A stretch of DNA of 64,000 bases, taken from Demequina oxidasica (GTDB lineage Bacteria; Actinomycetota; Actinomycetes; Actinomycetales; Demequinaceae). The position numbers and the translations under genes were made by a program. How positions within the stretch are numbered: the first letter of the stretch is position 1; every line of letters begins with the position of its first letter. The stretch is from contig NZ_BBRE01000001.1 in the NCBI RefSeq assembly GCF_000975115.1, positions 124,001 to 188,000 on the forward strand. The letters are read 5' to 3'. Below the pieces are notes generated by a model, which worked only from the letters and a program-made list of their open reading frames with translations, had not been told where the DNA came from and did no database searches. This document shows, piece by piece, positions 8,625 to 17,655 of the stretch.

Positions 8625-11341
8625 GGCCCTTCCTCAGCGTCGTCGTCGACGTCTTCAATGCTTACACTAGCCGGTGTTTCGCCCCTGAGAATCGCTAGCG
8701 TTCCTGCGAGATCGTCGGACATGACCAGCACGTCCCGCGCCTTAGAACCCTGCGAGGGTCCTACGATCTCCCGACTCTCCAAAAGGTCCATCAGGCGGCC
8801 GGCCTTGGCGAAGCCCATTTTGAGCTTGCGTTGCAGCATTGACGTCGACCCGAGCTGGGTGGTGATGACCAACTCTGCCGCAGCGCAAAGGTCGTCGAGG
8901 TCATCCCCGATGTCCTCCGCCACCACGGCTGACGAGGTGGTCTGAATGACGTCGTCGCGGAACTGCGGCTGAGCCTGGTTCTTGACGTGCTCCACTGCCT
9001 CGTGAATCTCCGTCTCCGTTACCCACGCCCCTTGAACGCGCATCGGCTTCGAGGACCCCATCGGCAAGAACAGCGCGTCTCCCTGGCCAATCAATTTCTC
9101 GGCGCCGGGCATATCGAGCACGACGCGCGAGTCAGCAAGCGATGACGTGGCGAAGGCGAGGCGGGACGGCACGTTGGCCTTGATGGTTCCCGTGATGATG
9201 TCGACCGACGGACGCTGCGTCGCCAGCACTAGGTGGATGCCGGCGGCACGGGCGAGCTGCGTGATGCGCTGAATCGACTCGTCGACGTCGCGCGGAGCGA
9301 CCATCATGAGGTCCGCGAGCTCATCGACAATCACCAACAGGTACGGATAGGTGGTGATCTTGCGCTCTGAGCCCGGCAGCGGCTTGACCTTGCCCGCGCG
9401 GACCGCCTTATTGAAGTCGTCGATGTGCTTGTAGCCAAACAGCGCCAGGTCGTCGTAGCGCATGTCCATCTCTTTCACCACCCACTCCAGGGCCTGTGCG
9501 GCCTTCTTTGGGTCAGTGATGATGGGCGTAATCAGGTGAGGGATTCCCTCGTACATCGTGAGTTCCACCCGCTTGGGGTCCACGAGCACCATGCGCACCT
9601 CCTGCGGCGTCGAGCGCATCAGGATGGACGTGATCATGGAGTTTACAAAGCTTGACTTACCGGCACCGGTAGCTCCAGCAACCAGCAAGTGCGGCATCTT
9701 GGCCAGGTTCGCCATGACATAACCGCCCTCGACGTCCTTGCCGATGCCGATCGCCATGGGGTGGTCGTTCTTGATCGCCACTTGCGAGCGAAGCACATCG
9801 CCTAGCGCTACAGTTTCCCGGTCCACGTTGGGGATCTCGATCCCGATCGCCATCTTGCCCGGAATGGGCGACAGAATACGGATATCCGCGCTGGCGACCG
9901 CGTAGGCGATGTTCTTAGACAGCTGGGTAATCTTCTCGACTTTGACACCGTGGCCCAGCTCGACCTCGTAGCGTGTCACGGTGGGACCGCGGGTGAATCC
10001 TGTGACTGTGGCGTCCACGCCAAACTGCTCGAGGACGCTCTTGAGGGACTCGACGACGCGGTCGTTGGCCGCCGACCGAGTCTTGTGCGGCGCTCCGGCA
10101 ACCAGCATGCTCGGGTCTGGCAGCACATACGGGTTGGAGTTTTCGAGCTGGCCCTGCTCACCGGCGGGCACGATGCTGGTTGACTCGGGCGCGCGGAGCT
10201 CAGATTTGGCTGCGCCCGATGCCGCGGCGGCTAAAGCCGCGGCCTCCGCCGAGGTTTCGATGACCTCCGTGACGTCGTACGGAGAGACGCCCTCACCGGA
10301 GTACACCGTGGTGGGGGACATTTCCTCGTCCTCGGCTGCGGGCGCCTTGATGCCGGCCTTGGCGTCGCGCTTGGCCTGGGCCGCGGCCTTCGCTTCCGCC
10401 TCGGCTCGCGCCAGCGCGGCGCGGTGCTCGCCACCTGGGTCGATGATGTCGTCGAACGGATCGCCGTCAATGGCGGCAGCCGCGGCGAAGGCTTCATCGG
10501 CCTCATAGCCATCGAGGCGGCGCTGGTCCTCAGCCGCCGTGCCAGCCATCTTGTCTCGAGCGCGATCTATGAGCCGGGGCTTGCGCTGCTTGACTGGCTT
10601 CTCCCCTGAGCGTGCCAGCGTCCGATGCTCGGGCAGGTCCAGCTCTGGGTCGTCATCGACGATGTCGTCACGCCCGAACAGATGGCGTGCGCGCGTTCCT
10701 ACCTCACGTAGCGGGATACCAGCGATGATGAGTACCGACCACAGGCCGAGCAACACCAGCACCACCACCGCGAGACCGCTGGTGAGAATCGCTGCAAGAG
10801 GGGTCCCCACGATGAAGCCCATGATGCCGCCGGCGGACTGGAGCGCGTCCATCCCGTCAGCCTTGGGAGAAGGAGCACCTTTGGCGATATGAATGATGGC
10901 GTCCACAATGACCGACAGCATCAGGACGCCCAGTGCGATGCGATTGTTGGTGTGCCCTTCCTGCGGGGCCCGGAACAGGCGGAAGGCCATCACGAGCAGC
11001 ACCACTGGCATGGCGACGGCGAGAACCCCGAAGATCCCGGCTGCGACAAAGTGGACGGCGGTGCCAGCCCAACTCGACAGCCCAAACCATTCGCGTGCCG
11101 CGACGATGATCGCGAAAATCAGCAGCGTGATGGCGAGGCCATCTCGACGCACCTCCGGGCTCACGTCGCGGGCGCCATGGCCGATGTGACGGACGGATCC
11201 CCCCACGGCGTGCGAGACGCCAGCGCCCGCAGACTTGATGCCGCGTACGAGCGTGGGAGGCTGTTCAGCCTGCTTCTTTTTTGCGGGCGGGCGGGGCTTA
11301 GCCCCTTTGGGGGCAGTGCGAGCTGGACGTGACTGTGCCAT
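8609..11341 (-). CDS. ftsK: DNA translocase FtsK
   Basis: 910-residue septal DNA pump that clears and aligns chromosome termini at division. Four hydrophobic segments lie in residues 68-210, then a long Ala/acidic linker to about 420. The motor follows with Walker A GATGAGKS at 556-563, Walker B VIVDELADL, and the LATQRPSVDIITG motif. A winged-helix gamma domain for sequence-directed loading is present near the C-terminus (SMLQRKLKMGFAKAGRLMD). rnj lies 117 nt upstream with a strong hairpin between. The 3' end contains the start of the GGDEF-EAL gene. Confidence 0.96.
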   Translation of the reverse strand: MAQSRPARTAPKGAKPRPPAKKKQAEQPPTLVRGIKSAGAGVSHAVGGSVRHIGHGARDVSPEVRRDGLAITLLIFAIIVAAREWFGLSSWAGTAVHFVAAGIFGVLAVAMPVVLLVMAFRLFRAPQEGHTNNRIALGVLMLSVIVDAIIHIAKGAPSPKADGMDALQSAGGIMGFIVGTPLAAILTSGLAVVVLVLLGLWSVLIIAGIPLREVGTRARHLFGRDDIVDDDPELDLPEHRTLARSGEKPVKQRKPRLIDRARDKMAGTAAEDQRRLDGYEADEAFAAAAAIDGDPFDDIIDPGGEHRAALARAEAEAKAAAQAKRDAKAGIKAPAAEDEEMSPTTVYSGEGVSPYDVTEVIETSAEAAALAAAASGAAKSELRAPESTSIVPAGEQGQLENSNPYVLPDPSMLVAGAPHKTRSAANDRVVESLKSVLEQFGVDATVTGFTRGPTVTRYEVELGHGVKVEKITQLSKNIAYAVASADIRILSPIPGKMAIGIEIPNVDRETVALGDVLRSQVAIKNDHPMAIGIGKDVEGGYVMANLAKMPHLLVAGATGAGKSSFVNSMITSILMRSTPQEVRMVLVDPKRVELTMYEGIPHLITPIITDPKKAAQALEWVVKEMDMRYDDLALFGYKHIDDFNKAVRAGKVKPLPGSERKITTYPYLLVIVDELADLMMVAPRDVDESIQRITQLARAAGIHLVLATQRPSVDIITGTIKANVPSRLAFATSSLADSRVVLDMPGAEKLIGQGDALFLPMGSSKPMRVQGAWVTETEIHEAVEHVKNQAQPQFRDDVIQTTSSAVVAEDIGDDLDDLCAAAELVITTQLGSTSMLQRKLKMGFAKAGRLMDLLESREIVGPSQGSKARDVLVMSDDLAGTLAILRGETPASVSIEDVDDDAEEGPWADS

Positions 11342-11414
11342 GTTCCAGGACGCTACTCCTCACATCGGACAAGGCGCGGTTGCCATGCCGCGCGCGCCAG
11401 CATCGGCGAGCGCA

Positions 11415-11451
11415 ACCGCACGGGCCTTTGAGTTGGGCGGGCCCGTGCGGT
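11415..11451 (-). terminator. Strong hairpin after rnj
   Basis: ACCGCACGGGCC and its exact complement (12 bp) enclose a 13-nt loop, 8 nt past the rnj stop codon and before ftsK. There is no U-tract after it, so it may be a G+C-type terminator or an mRNA 3' stabiliser. Confidence 0.65.
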
Positions 11452-11458
11452 ACGCGCA

Positions 11459-13141
11459 CTAAGCTTCGATGACGATCGGGATGATCATGGGGCGGCGACG
11501 CAGCTTGGTGCCGGCGAAGCGTCCGAGCGTACGGCGCATCACCTGCTGAAGCTGGTGGTTATCCGTGGATCCGCCTGCCGCCGACTCCTCGAGAGCCGCC
11601 TTGATCTTGGGCAGGATCGCGTCGAATACGCTGTCGTCCTCCGCGATGCCGCGCGCGTGCACAGTGGGCCCCGAGACCACCTTGCCGTTGGAGGAGTCGA
11701 TGACCGCGAACACGGACACGAATCCCTCCTCCGACATGATGCGGCGGTCCTTGAGCTCGGCGTCGGTGATCTCTCCCACCGACGAGCCGTCCACGTAGAC
11801 GTTGTGCATCTCGACGGCGCCCACGACCTTGGCCTTGCCGTTCTGCAGGTCGACCACGACGCCGTTCTCTGCGAACACCACGTTGTTCTTGGGCACACCG
11901 GTCTTCATGGCCAGGTTGCCGTTGGCGAGCAGGTGACGGACCTCGCCATGAACTGGCATGACGTTCTTGGGTCGCACGATGTTGTAGCAGTAGAGCAGCT
12001 CGCCGGCGCTGGCGTGACCGGACACGTGGACGCGCGCGCTGCCCTGGTGAACCACCGTCGCTCCATGACGCATGAGGCCGTTGATCACGCGGAAGACAGC
12101 GTTCTCGTTGCCCGGGATCAGGGACGATGCGAGGATCACCAGGTCGCCCTGGCCCACCTTGAGCTTGTGGTCCAGATTGGCCATGCGGCTGAGCGCGGCC
12201 ATGGGCTCGCCCTGCGAGCCGGTGCACATGTAAACCACCTTGTTGGCAGGCAGATCGTCCGCCTTCTTGGCGTCGATCACGAGACCTTGCGGCACGTCGA
12301 GGTAGCCCATCTCCGAGGCGATACCCATATTCCGCACCATGGAGCGACCCACAAACGCCACCTTGCGGCCGTGCGCGTGGGCCGCATTGAGTACCTGCTG
12401 CACGCGGTGCACGTGACTGGAGAACGACGCGACCACGATGCGGCCTGAGGCGTTCCCAAACTGCTGGTCCAGGACCGGGGTGATCTCCACCTCGCTCATG
12501 GTGAAGCCTGGGCTCTCCGCGTTGGTCGAGTCGACCATGAACAGGTCCACACCCTGCTCGCCCAGACGAGCGAAGCCGCGCAGGTCGGTGATGCGGCCGT
12601 CGAGCGGCAGCTGGTCCATTTTGAAGTCGCCAGTGTGGAGCACGGAACCGGCTGGCGTCTGGATGAAGACGGCCAGCGCATCGGGAATCGAGTGGTTAAC
12701 GGCGACGAACTCCAGGTCGAAGTCGTGCAGCTTCTCCTTCTGGCCTTCCTTCACCGCGAGGGTGACGGGAGTAATGCGGTGCTCCTTGAGCTTGGCCTCG
12801 ATAAATGCAAGGGTCAACTGCGAGCCGATGATCGGGATATCGCGACGCAGGCGCAACAGGTACGGCACGGCGCCGATGTGGTCCTCGTGGCCGTGCGTCA
12901 GCACGATTCCTTCGACATCGTCCATCCGGTCCTCGATGTAGCTGAAGTCCGGCAGGATCAGGTCCACGCCTGGCTGGTTGTCCTCGGGGAACAGCACGCC
13001 ACAGTCGACGATAAGCAGTTTGCCGCGGTACTCGAAGACGGCCATGTTGCGGCCGACCTCACCCAGTCCCCCCAGGGGGACGATGCGCAGGGCGTCGGGG
13101 TTGAGCGCGGGGGGTGCTTTTAGTTCGGGGTGAAAGTTCAC
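11459..13141 (-). CDS. rnj: Ribonuclease J
   Basis: Metallo-beta-lactamase/beta-CASP ribonuclease with 5'-3' exo- and endonuclease activity, 560 residues. The zinc site THGHEDHIGAVPYLL is at about 83-97, followed by the LHTGDFKMDQ motif, the beta-CASP segment with ASFSSHVHRVQQ, CTGSQGEPMAALSRMA, and VSGHASAGEL. The start is a GTG that follows the dapA stop codon with no gap (TAA-GTG), a typical dapA-rnj actinobacterial pair. Together with rny and pnp, the window carries three main mRNA decay enzymes. Confidence 0.95.
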   Translation of the reverse strand: MNFHPELKAPPALNPDALRIVPLGGLGEVGRNMAVFEYRGKLLIVDCGVLFPEDNQPGVDLILPDFSYIEDRMDDVEGIVLTHGHEDHIGAVPYLLRLRRDIPIIGSQLTLAFIEAKLKEHRITPVTLAVKEGQKEKLHDFDLEFVAVNHSIPDALAVFIQTPAGSVLHTGDFKMDQLPLDGRITDLRGFARLGEQGVDLFMVDSTNAESPGFTMSEVEITPVLDQQFGNASGRIVVASFSSHVHRVQQVLNAAHAHGRKVAFVGRSMVRNMGIASEMGYLDVPQGLVIDAKKADDLPANKVVYMCTGSQGEPMAALSRMANLDHKLKVGQGDLVILASSLIPGNENAVFRVINGLMRHGATVVHQGSARVHVSGHASAGELLYCYNIVRPKNVMPVHGEVRHLLANGNLAMKTGVPKNNVVFAENGVVVDLQNGKAKVVGAVEMHNVYVDGSSVGEITDAELKDRRIMSEEGFVSVFAVIDSSNGKVVSGPTVHARGIAEDDSVFDAILPKIKAALEESAAGGSTDNHQLQQVMRRTLGRFAGTKLRRRPMIIPIVIEA

Positions 13142-14038
13142 TTAGTTCTTCAATCCTGCGGCAATCAGTACCGCGGTGAGGGAGTCGTACTCCTCGGAGG
13201 TGGCCGGGAGCAGCGGCAGTCGCATGTGGCGCCCGCTCAGGACGCCAAGCGCCTGCATTCCGGCCTTGGCCATAGTTGCGCCCGGACCGGGTGACATGAT
13301 CGCGTCAGTCACCGGTGCGATGCGTTCGTTCAATTCGTCAGCAAGCGCAGTATTGCCGGCGTCGTGAGCGGCGATCATGTCGCGCACCCACTCCCCCGCC
13401 ACATGGCTCACGACCGAGACGACGCCCACGGCGCCCACTCGCAAAAATTCAAGGGTCAACGGGTCGTCGCCCGAGTACCAGACGACGTCCGAGCGCTCGA
13501 TGCGGGACTTAGCCTGGGCCACGTCTCCCGTCGCATCCTTCAGTGCCCTCACCGTAGGGATCGCGGCAATCTGGTCGAAGGCGTCGTCGCCGATCGCCAT
13601 CGCGGTGCGGCCGGGGATGTCATAGAGCATCACCGGCAGGTCAGAGGCGTCACAGATCGCCTTAAAGTGGGCCACCACGCCCGCCTGCGATGGCTTCGAG
13701 TAGTACGGCGTTAGGGCGAGCACGCCATCCGCCCCGCACTCCTGGGCTTGGGCCGCCATCATGACCGCGTGAGCGGTGTCATTGGAGCCCGCGCCGGCAA
13801 TGACGGTAGCGCGGTCACCCACAGCCTCGACGATCGCGCGCGTGAGATCTTCCTTCTCAGGCGCGTGTGTGGTGGGTGCCTCGCCCGTGGTTCCAGAGAT
13901 CACCAGGCCGTCACTGCCGTGATCGACCAAATAATTGGCAACCTTCTGTGCACCCTTGATGTCGATGGTTCCGTCGTCGAACATTGGGGTCACCATCGCG
14001 GTGAGCACCGTGCCAAAGGGGCGCTGAGCAGAGGTCAT
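13142..14038 (-). CDS. dapA: 4-hydroxy-tetrahydrodipicolinate synthase
   Basis: Aldolase-type enzyme condensing pyruvate with aspartate semialdehyde, the first committed step of lysine/DAP synthesis. The 298-residue TIM barrel shows GTTGEAPT near 49, MLYDIPGRT with the catalytic Tyr, and RALKDATGD with the Schiff-base Lys. The ATG at 14038 lacks a Shine-Dalgarno but has TAAGTT ending 6 nt upstream. rnj follows with no gap. dapB is in the same window but in a separate unit. Confidence 0.96.
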   Translation of the reverse strand: MTSAQRPFGTVLTAMVTPMFDDGTIDIKGAQKVANYLVDHGSDGLVISGTTGEAPTTHAPEKEDLTRAIVEAVGDRATVIAGAGSNDTAHAVMMAAQAQECGADGVLALTPYYSKPSQAGVVAHFKAICDASDLPVMLYDIPGRTAMAIGDDAFDQIAAIPTVRALKDATGDVAQAKSRIERSDVVWYSGDDPLTLEFLRVGAVGVVSVVSHVAGEWVRDMIAAHDAGNTALADELNERIAPVTDAIMSPGPGATMAKAGMQALGVLSGRHMRLPLLPATSEEYDSLTAVLIAAGLKN

Positions 14039-14044
14039 GTGCCT

Positions 14045-14050
14045 AACTTA
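14045..14050 (-). promoter_or_regulatory. Probable -10 element of dapA (leaderless)
   Basis: TAAGTT with a 6-nt spacer (AGGCAC) to the ATG. Confidence 0.5.
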
Positions 14051-14109
14051 CCGCGTACGCCACGCCGCGCCTGCCCGCCGGGGCCGCCGCAGCATCGGCC
14101 GAAAGCCAG

Positions 14110-14445
14110 TTACTGCGCGCGAGTCGCCACCGTCAGCAGGAAAGCGGCATCTGTTGGGGCATGTACGGAGTGGCGCAGCCGCGGAATGATGTAGTAGTCG
14201 CCCGGGGCCAGGCGAACCACGTCCTCGCCAGCCGTAATTTCAATGGCGCCCACGAGGACCTGCACCGTGGCCTCACCCGGGCTGGCGTGCTCATTAAGCC
14301 CATGACCCTCGGTGATGCAGATCAAGGTCTGGCGCAGGTCGTGCTCGCGACCGCCATAAACGGTTTCCGAGTGACGACCATTGCCCGCCTCCTGCGCCTC
14401 GGAAAGGTGCTTCTGGGCGATTTCGAGGAGATTCACGCTAGTCAT
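14110..14445 (-). CDS. Cupin-domain protein
   Basis: 111-residue single-domain cupin. The first cupin motif is degenerate (GHGLNEHASPGEATVQVLVG) and the second reads LAPGDYYIIPRLRHSVHAPT. One beta-barrel domain is present and no DNA-binding region. Such proteins can bind a metal or a small molecule; the substrate cannot be told. It has an AAAGG ribosome site before the ATG. It lies between the small membrane protein downstream of thyX and dapA, each with its own intergenic gap, so no operon partner is clear. Confidence 0.75.
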   Translation of the reverse strand: MTSVNLLEIAQKHLSEAQEAGNGRHSETVYGGREHDLRQTLICITEGHGLNEHASPGEATVQVLVGAIEITAGEDVVRLAPGDYYIIPRLRHSVHAPTDAAFLLTVATRAQ

Positions 14446-14524
14446 GGCATGCCTTTCATCAGTGGCCCGTGGCGCCGGGCGGGCACTTACATCGTGGCAC
14501 GAGCGCCGCGTAGACGCGAGTCGA

Positions 14525-15037
14525 CTAGCTGGTCTGCGACTCCTTGAGCTTGGCCTCGACCAGACCCTTGTTATCGATCAGCAGCGTGGCGGCCTTGAAG
14601 TCCGTTGCTGCGAGTCCGCCTCCCACAATGGTGGAGCCCTCAAAGGTGATTGACGTCGCTGTAGCGGTGGGCTTGCCCAGGTTGACGATCAGCGAGTGGT
14701 TCTTACCGTCAATCACGCCGGTGATGACGGCGCGGGGCATGGTGTCTGCGAATTCACTATCCCAGTCCTGAACGAGCTGCGAGATAGACACCGCGTTGAC
14801 CTCCCGGCCGTCCTCGACGCTGACCTGCAGCACCGAGCCGCCCACGTTGTCGAGCTCTACCGCCTCCGTGGAGACCGAGGCGGTCTGCGACTGCACTACC
14901 CAGACGTCACCCTCGTCAGTCTTTGCGGTGGTGGCGGCGGCAATAGCCCAGCCTCCCACGAGTCCCAGCGTGAGTGCGATCAGAGTCACCACCGCGATGG
15001 TGCGGATGGTGTTCTTCTTCTTGGTGTCCTCGGTCAT
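14525..15037 (-). CDS. Hypothetical membrane-anchored protein downstream of thyX
   Basis: 170 residues. A short Lys-rich N-terminus (MTEDTKKK) is followed by one hydrophobic helix at about 11-34, then an extracytoplasmic domain of about 135 residues rich in Val, Thr, Ser and Asp without Cys. No family is recognised. Repeated VxxVxVxDG-type strands suggest a beta-rich fold. The ATG at 15037 overlaps the thyX stop codon (ATGA), so it is translated with thyX. A longer upstream start is possible but would overlap thyX further. Confidence 0.7.
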   Translation of the reverse strand: MTEDTKKKNTIRTIAVVTLIALTLGLVGGWAIAAATTAKTDEGDVWVVQSQTASVSTEAVELDNVGGSVLQVSVEDGREVNAVSISQLVQDWDSEFADTMPRAVITGVIDGKNHSLIVNLGKPTATATSITFEGSTIVGGGLAATDFKAATLLIDNKGLVEAKLKESQTS

Positions 15038-15759
15038 GGTGCGACGCGTCCGTTCTTGTTGAAGGCCGCGTAGGTCAGCGGCATGAGGTTGGCCCACTCG
15101 TCCTCCATCTGCTCCGCGACCATTTCGATCTCGCGCTGAGGGAAGGAGGGGAAGTGCGTGCCCTCGCGCGTGGTGCGCAGGGACAAGAAGTTCATGAGTG
15201 CTCGGGCATTCATGGTGACGTACATGGAGCTATAAGTGTTCACCGGCAGGACCGCACGTGCGACCTCGCGCGCGATGCCCGCATCGAGCATGCGCCGGTA
15301 CGCCTCGTAGGCGTGCGTGCAACTCGAGCGAATCTCCGCGTCGGCCAGCGCATGCTGCTCGGCGGTACCGTCCTCAAAGCTGTACGCCCCGGGCTTGCCG
15401 ACCTGGACGAGCTTGCGCTCGGGGGCGGGAGTGTAGAACACCGGACGCAAGTTGCGGTAGCGACCCGACTCCTCGTTGTAGCTCGCGATGCGGTGACGCA
15501 TGAACTCGCGGAAGACAAAGATGGGAGCCTGCACGTAGAACGTCATCGAGTTGTGCTCGAACGGGCTGCCGTGGCGGTCGCGCATCAGGTAGTTGATTAG
15601 CCCCGCGCTCTTCGAGGCGTCGGCGTCGACGTCCTCGAGCGACTGCTCGCCCTTGGTGGACACGCGCGCCGCGAACAGCACGTCGGCGTCCTGCGCGTTC
15701 GCGCGCACCAACTCGACAGTCATGTGGGACTTGAATTCGATTTCGGATGTCTCGCTCAC
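15034..15759 (-). CDS. thyX: Flavin-dependent thymidylate synthase ThyX
   Basis: Makes dTMP from dUMP with FAD and methylenetetrahydrofolate. The 241-residue protein has the ThyX signature RHRIASYNEESGRY (about residues 88-101). The start is GTG at 15759 with no Shine-Dalgarno and TAGGCT ending 7 nt upstream. It is coupled to the downstream membrane protein by a 4-nt overlap. No thyA was seen in the window. Confidence 0.97.
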   Translation of the reverse strand: MSETSEIEFKSHMTVELVRANAQDADVLFAARVSTKGEQSLEDVDADASKSAGLINYLMRDRHGSPFEHNSMTFYVQAPIFVFREFMRHRIASYNEESGRYRNLRPVFYTPAPERKLVQVGKPGAYSFEDGTAEQHALADAEIRSSCTHAYEAYRRMLDAGIAREVARAVLPVNTYSSMYVTMNARALMNFLSLRTTREGTHFPSFPQREIEMVAEQMEDEWANLMPLTYAAFNKNGRVAP

Positions 15760-15766
15760 GCCGCCC

Positions 15767-15772
15767 AGCCTA
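15767..15772 (-). promoter_or_regulatory. Probable -10 element of thyX (leaderless)
   Basis: TAGGCT with a 7-nt spacer to the GTG start. Confidence 0.5.
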
Positions 15773-15844
15773 GCGCTGTCCGCATGAGGCGGGGACGCAC
15801 GGCACGCGTGAGGCGGACTCCCCCACCCCGTCGCGATTCCTAGG

Positions 15845-15889
15845 AGTCACTGAGTGCGGTTCTTCCCTCAGGATCCGCACTCAGTGACT
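15845..15889. repeat. Perfect 15-bp inverted repeat in the thyX/GNAT divergent gap
   Basis: AGTCACTGAGTGCGG (15845-15859) and its exact complement CCGCACTCAGTGACT (15875-15889) enclose a 15-nt loop. Both flanking genes start away from this site, so it is not a normal terminator. It could be an operator or one copy of a dispersed palindromic element. Confidence 0.85.
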
Positions 15890-15948
15890 GCCAGCGCGCG
15901 GGGTTGCTCGAGTGAGGGGCGTTTCACTCTCCGTGCCAGGATGGACTC

Positions 15949-16584
15949 ATGCCAGCCATGCCTCGAGTGGTTCCCCACCGCATCGTGACCGAGCGAGTCG
16001 CGGTGCGCGCCTACGAGGTAACCGACGCCGAGGCGATGGACGCTGCCATGGCCGTCAACCACGTGCGCCTGCGCGAGTGGATGCCGTGGGCCTGGGACGA
16101 GCCGCAGAGCATCGAGACCCGCCGCAACCTGCTCGCGCACTTTCGCACACGGTTTGACGCCGGCGAGGACTTCACGATGGGCATGTTCGACCGCTCCTCG
16201 GGTGCACTACTGGGCGGCACGGGTTTGCACCCCCGTGCCGAGCCTGGACTCCTCGAGATTGGCTACTGGCTCGCGGCCGATGCTGAAGGCCGTGGGCTGA
16301 TGAGAGAGGTCGCCGCTGCACTCACGCAGGTGGCGTTGGGAGTCGCCGGCGCTGATCGCGTTCAGGTGTGCTGCGACCCAGCAAACACGCGTAGCCGGGG
16401 GGTGCCGCAGTCACTCGATTATGCGCGCGTTGGGGTACGGACCGAGCCACCAGGAGCGGAGGTCGGCCGCGAACTGACTGAGGTGTGGGCGATGACCGCC
16501 GTCGCCCCTGACTCCCCCGTTACGGCGTTCCCGCGACCCAGTTTGGCCGACGCCGACGGCGAGGACATCGCTTGGCCCGCCTGA
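15949..16584 (+). CDS. GNAT acetyltransferase, RimJ/RimL-like
   Basis: 211-residue acyl-CoA N-acyltransferase of the RimJ type that may act on protein N-termini or small amines. Visible features are TERVAVRAYEVTDAEA at the N-terminus, WDEPQSIETRRNLL, the strand EIGYWLAADAEGRGLM that holds the acetyl-CoA loop (about 105-120), and CDPANTRSRGVPQSLDY. The ATG at 15949 is preceded by CAGGAT. Its last 13 nt overlap the start of azlC, so the cassette GNAT-azlC-azlD-GNAT is probably one transcript. The C-terminal 30 residues are not part of the fold. Confidence 0.8.
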   Translation: MPAMPRVVPHRIVTERVAVRAYEVTDAEAMDAAMAVNHVRLREWMPWAWDEPQSIETRRNLLAHFRTRFDAGEDFTMGMFDRSSGALLGGTGLHPRAEPGLLEIGYWLAADAEGRGLMREVAAALTQVALGVAGADRVQVCCDPANTRSRGVPQSLDYARVGVRTEPPGAEVGRELTEVWAMTAVAPDSPVTAFPRPSLADADGEDIAWPA

Positions 16585-17291
16585 ATCCGGGAAGGCTGAG
16601 CCTGCGCGGGCTCGATCCCGCGCGCCAACAGGCAGTCTCAGTGTCCGTCGCGACCGGCGCCTACGCGATCAGTTTTGGTGCGCTATCGGTCGCGGCCGGG
16701 CTCGACGTGTGGCAGACGATGGCGCTTTCGTTGCTGGTCTTCAGCGGCGGCTCACAGTTCGCCTTCGTAGGCGTGATCGCCGCCGGAGGCGGCGCAGCGG
16801 CTGCCGTTGCGACATCCACTTTCCTGGGGCTGCGCAACGGCTTCTATGGGGTGGGACTCGCGCCCGTGTTGCGCCCCATGAGCGGGCTGCGGCGCGTGTG
16901 GGCGGCGCACATGACCATCGACGAGTCGACGGCCGTCTCCCTCGCCCAGCCTGCCGATGACCTCGAGGCGCGGCGTGCGGGCTTCTGGTGGACCGGCGTG
17001 GGCGTCTTCATCCTGTGGAACACGATCACGGTAGTGGGAGCGCTGGTCGGCGAGCGCATTGGCGACCCTGCAGACTGGGGCCTCGACGCGGCAGCTGCCG
17101 CCGCTTTTCTCGGCCTGGTGTGGCCGCGCCTGGCCTCGCGTCCCGCTCAAGCGGTGGCGGGGGCATCGGCCGTCTTGGCGCTGTTGCTCACCCCGGTGAC
17201 CCCGGCAGGAGTGCCGATTCTGGCCGCCGCCCTGGTCGCCATCGCGGTCGGATGGCGCGCCCCCAAGTTTAGGGACGAGGTGCCCGAATGA
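16572..17291 (+). CDS. azlC: AzlC family branched-chain amino acid exporter, large subunit
   Basis: 239-residue membrane permease with about seven hydrophobic segments. Family signatures are YAISFGALSVAAGLDVWQ, LLVFSGGSQFAFVG and FLGLRNGFYGV. With AzlD it exports branched-chain amino acids or analogues. The start is a TTG at 16572, supported by GGCGAGGA 8 nt upstream. It overlaps the GNAT gene upstream and azlD downstream (ATGA). The exact substrate cannot be read from sequence. Confidence 0.88.
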   Translation: MARLNPGRLSLRGLDPARQQAVSVSVATGAYAISFGALSVAAGLDVWQTMALSLLVFSGGSQFAFVGVIAAGGGAAAAVATSTFLGLRNGFYGVGLAPVLRPMSGLRRVWAAHMTIDESTAVSLAQPADDLEARRAGFWWTGVGVFILWNTITVVGALVGERIGDPADWGLDAAAAAAFLGLVWPRLASRPAQAVAGASAVLALLLTPVTPAGVPILAAALVAIAVGWRAPKFRDEVPE

Positions 17292-17605
17292 CCTCGTACC
17301 TGTGGATGTGGGTCGCGATCGTGGGCGCCGGGCTGCTGGCATGGGCGACTAAATACGCGGGCCACGTGGTCCCCGAGCGGTTCCTGGAAAACCCGCGCGT
17401 GCACCGAATCGCGGCCTACGTCACGGTTGCCCTGCTCTTCGCGCTGTTCGCGGTGCAGGCGTTCACGACGGACGGCGCAATTGTGTTCGACGCGCGGGTA
17501 GTCGCCGTCGCGGTCGCCGCGGTGCTGTTATGGATGCGCGCCCCATTCATCGTCGTGGTGGTGGCTGCCGCGGCCGTCGCCGCTGTATTGAGGCTGATCT
17601 TCTAG
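17288..17605 (+). CDS. azlD: AzlD family branched-chain amino acid exporter, small subunit
   Basis: 105-residue, almost entirely hydrophobic partner of AzlC, with four predicted helices. It contains the conserved ATKYAGHVVPERFLENPRVHR segment near residue 20, which here starts ATKYAGHVVPER. Its ATG overlaps the azlC stop codon, as usual for this two-component exporter. Confidence 0.87.
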   Translation: MTSYLWMWVAIVGAGLLAWATKYAGHVVPERFLENPRVHRIAAYVTVALLFALFAVQAFTTDGAIVFDARVVAVAVAAVLLWMRAPFIVVVVAAAAVAAVLRLIF

Positions 17606-17655
17606 CGCCAAGGGCTCGTTCGGCCACGGCGTGTGTGCCGCGTACGCTTGAGGGC

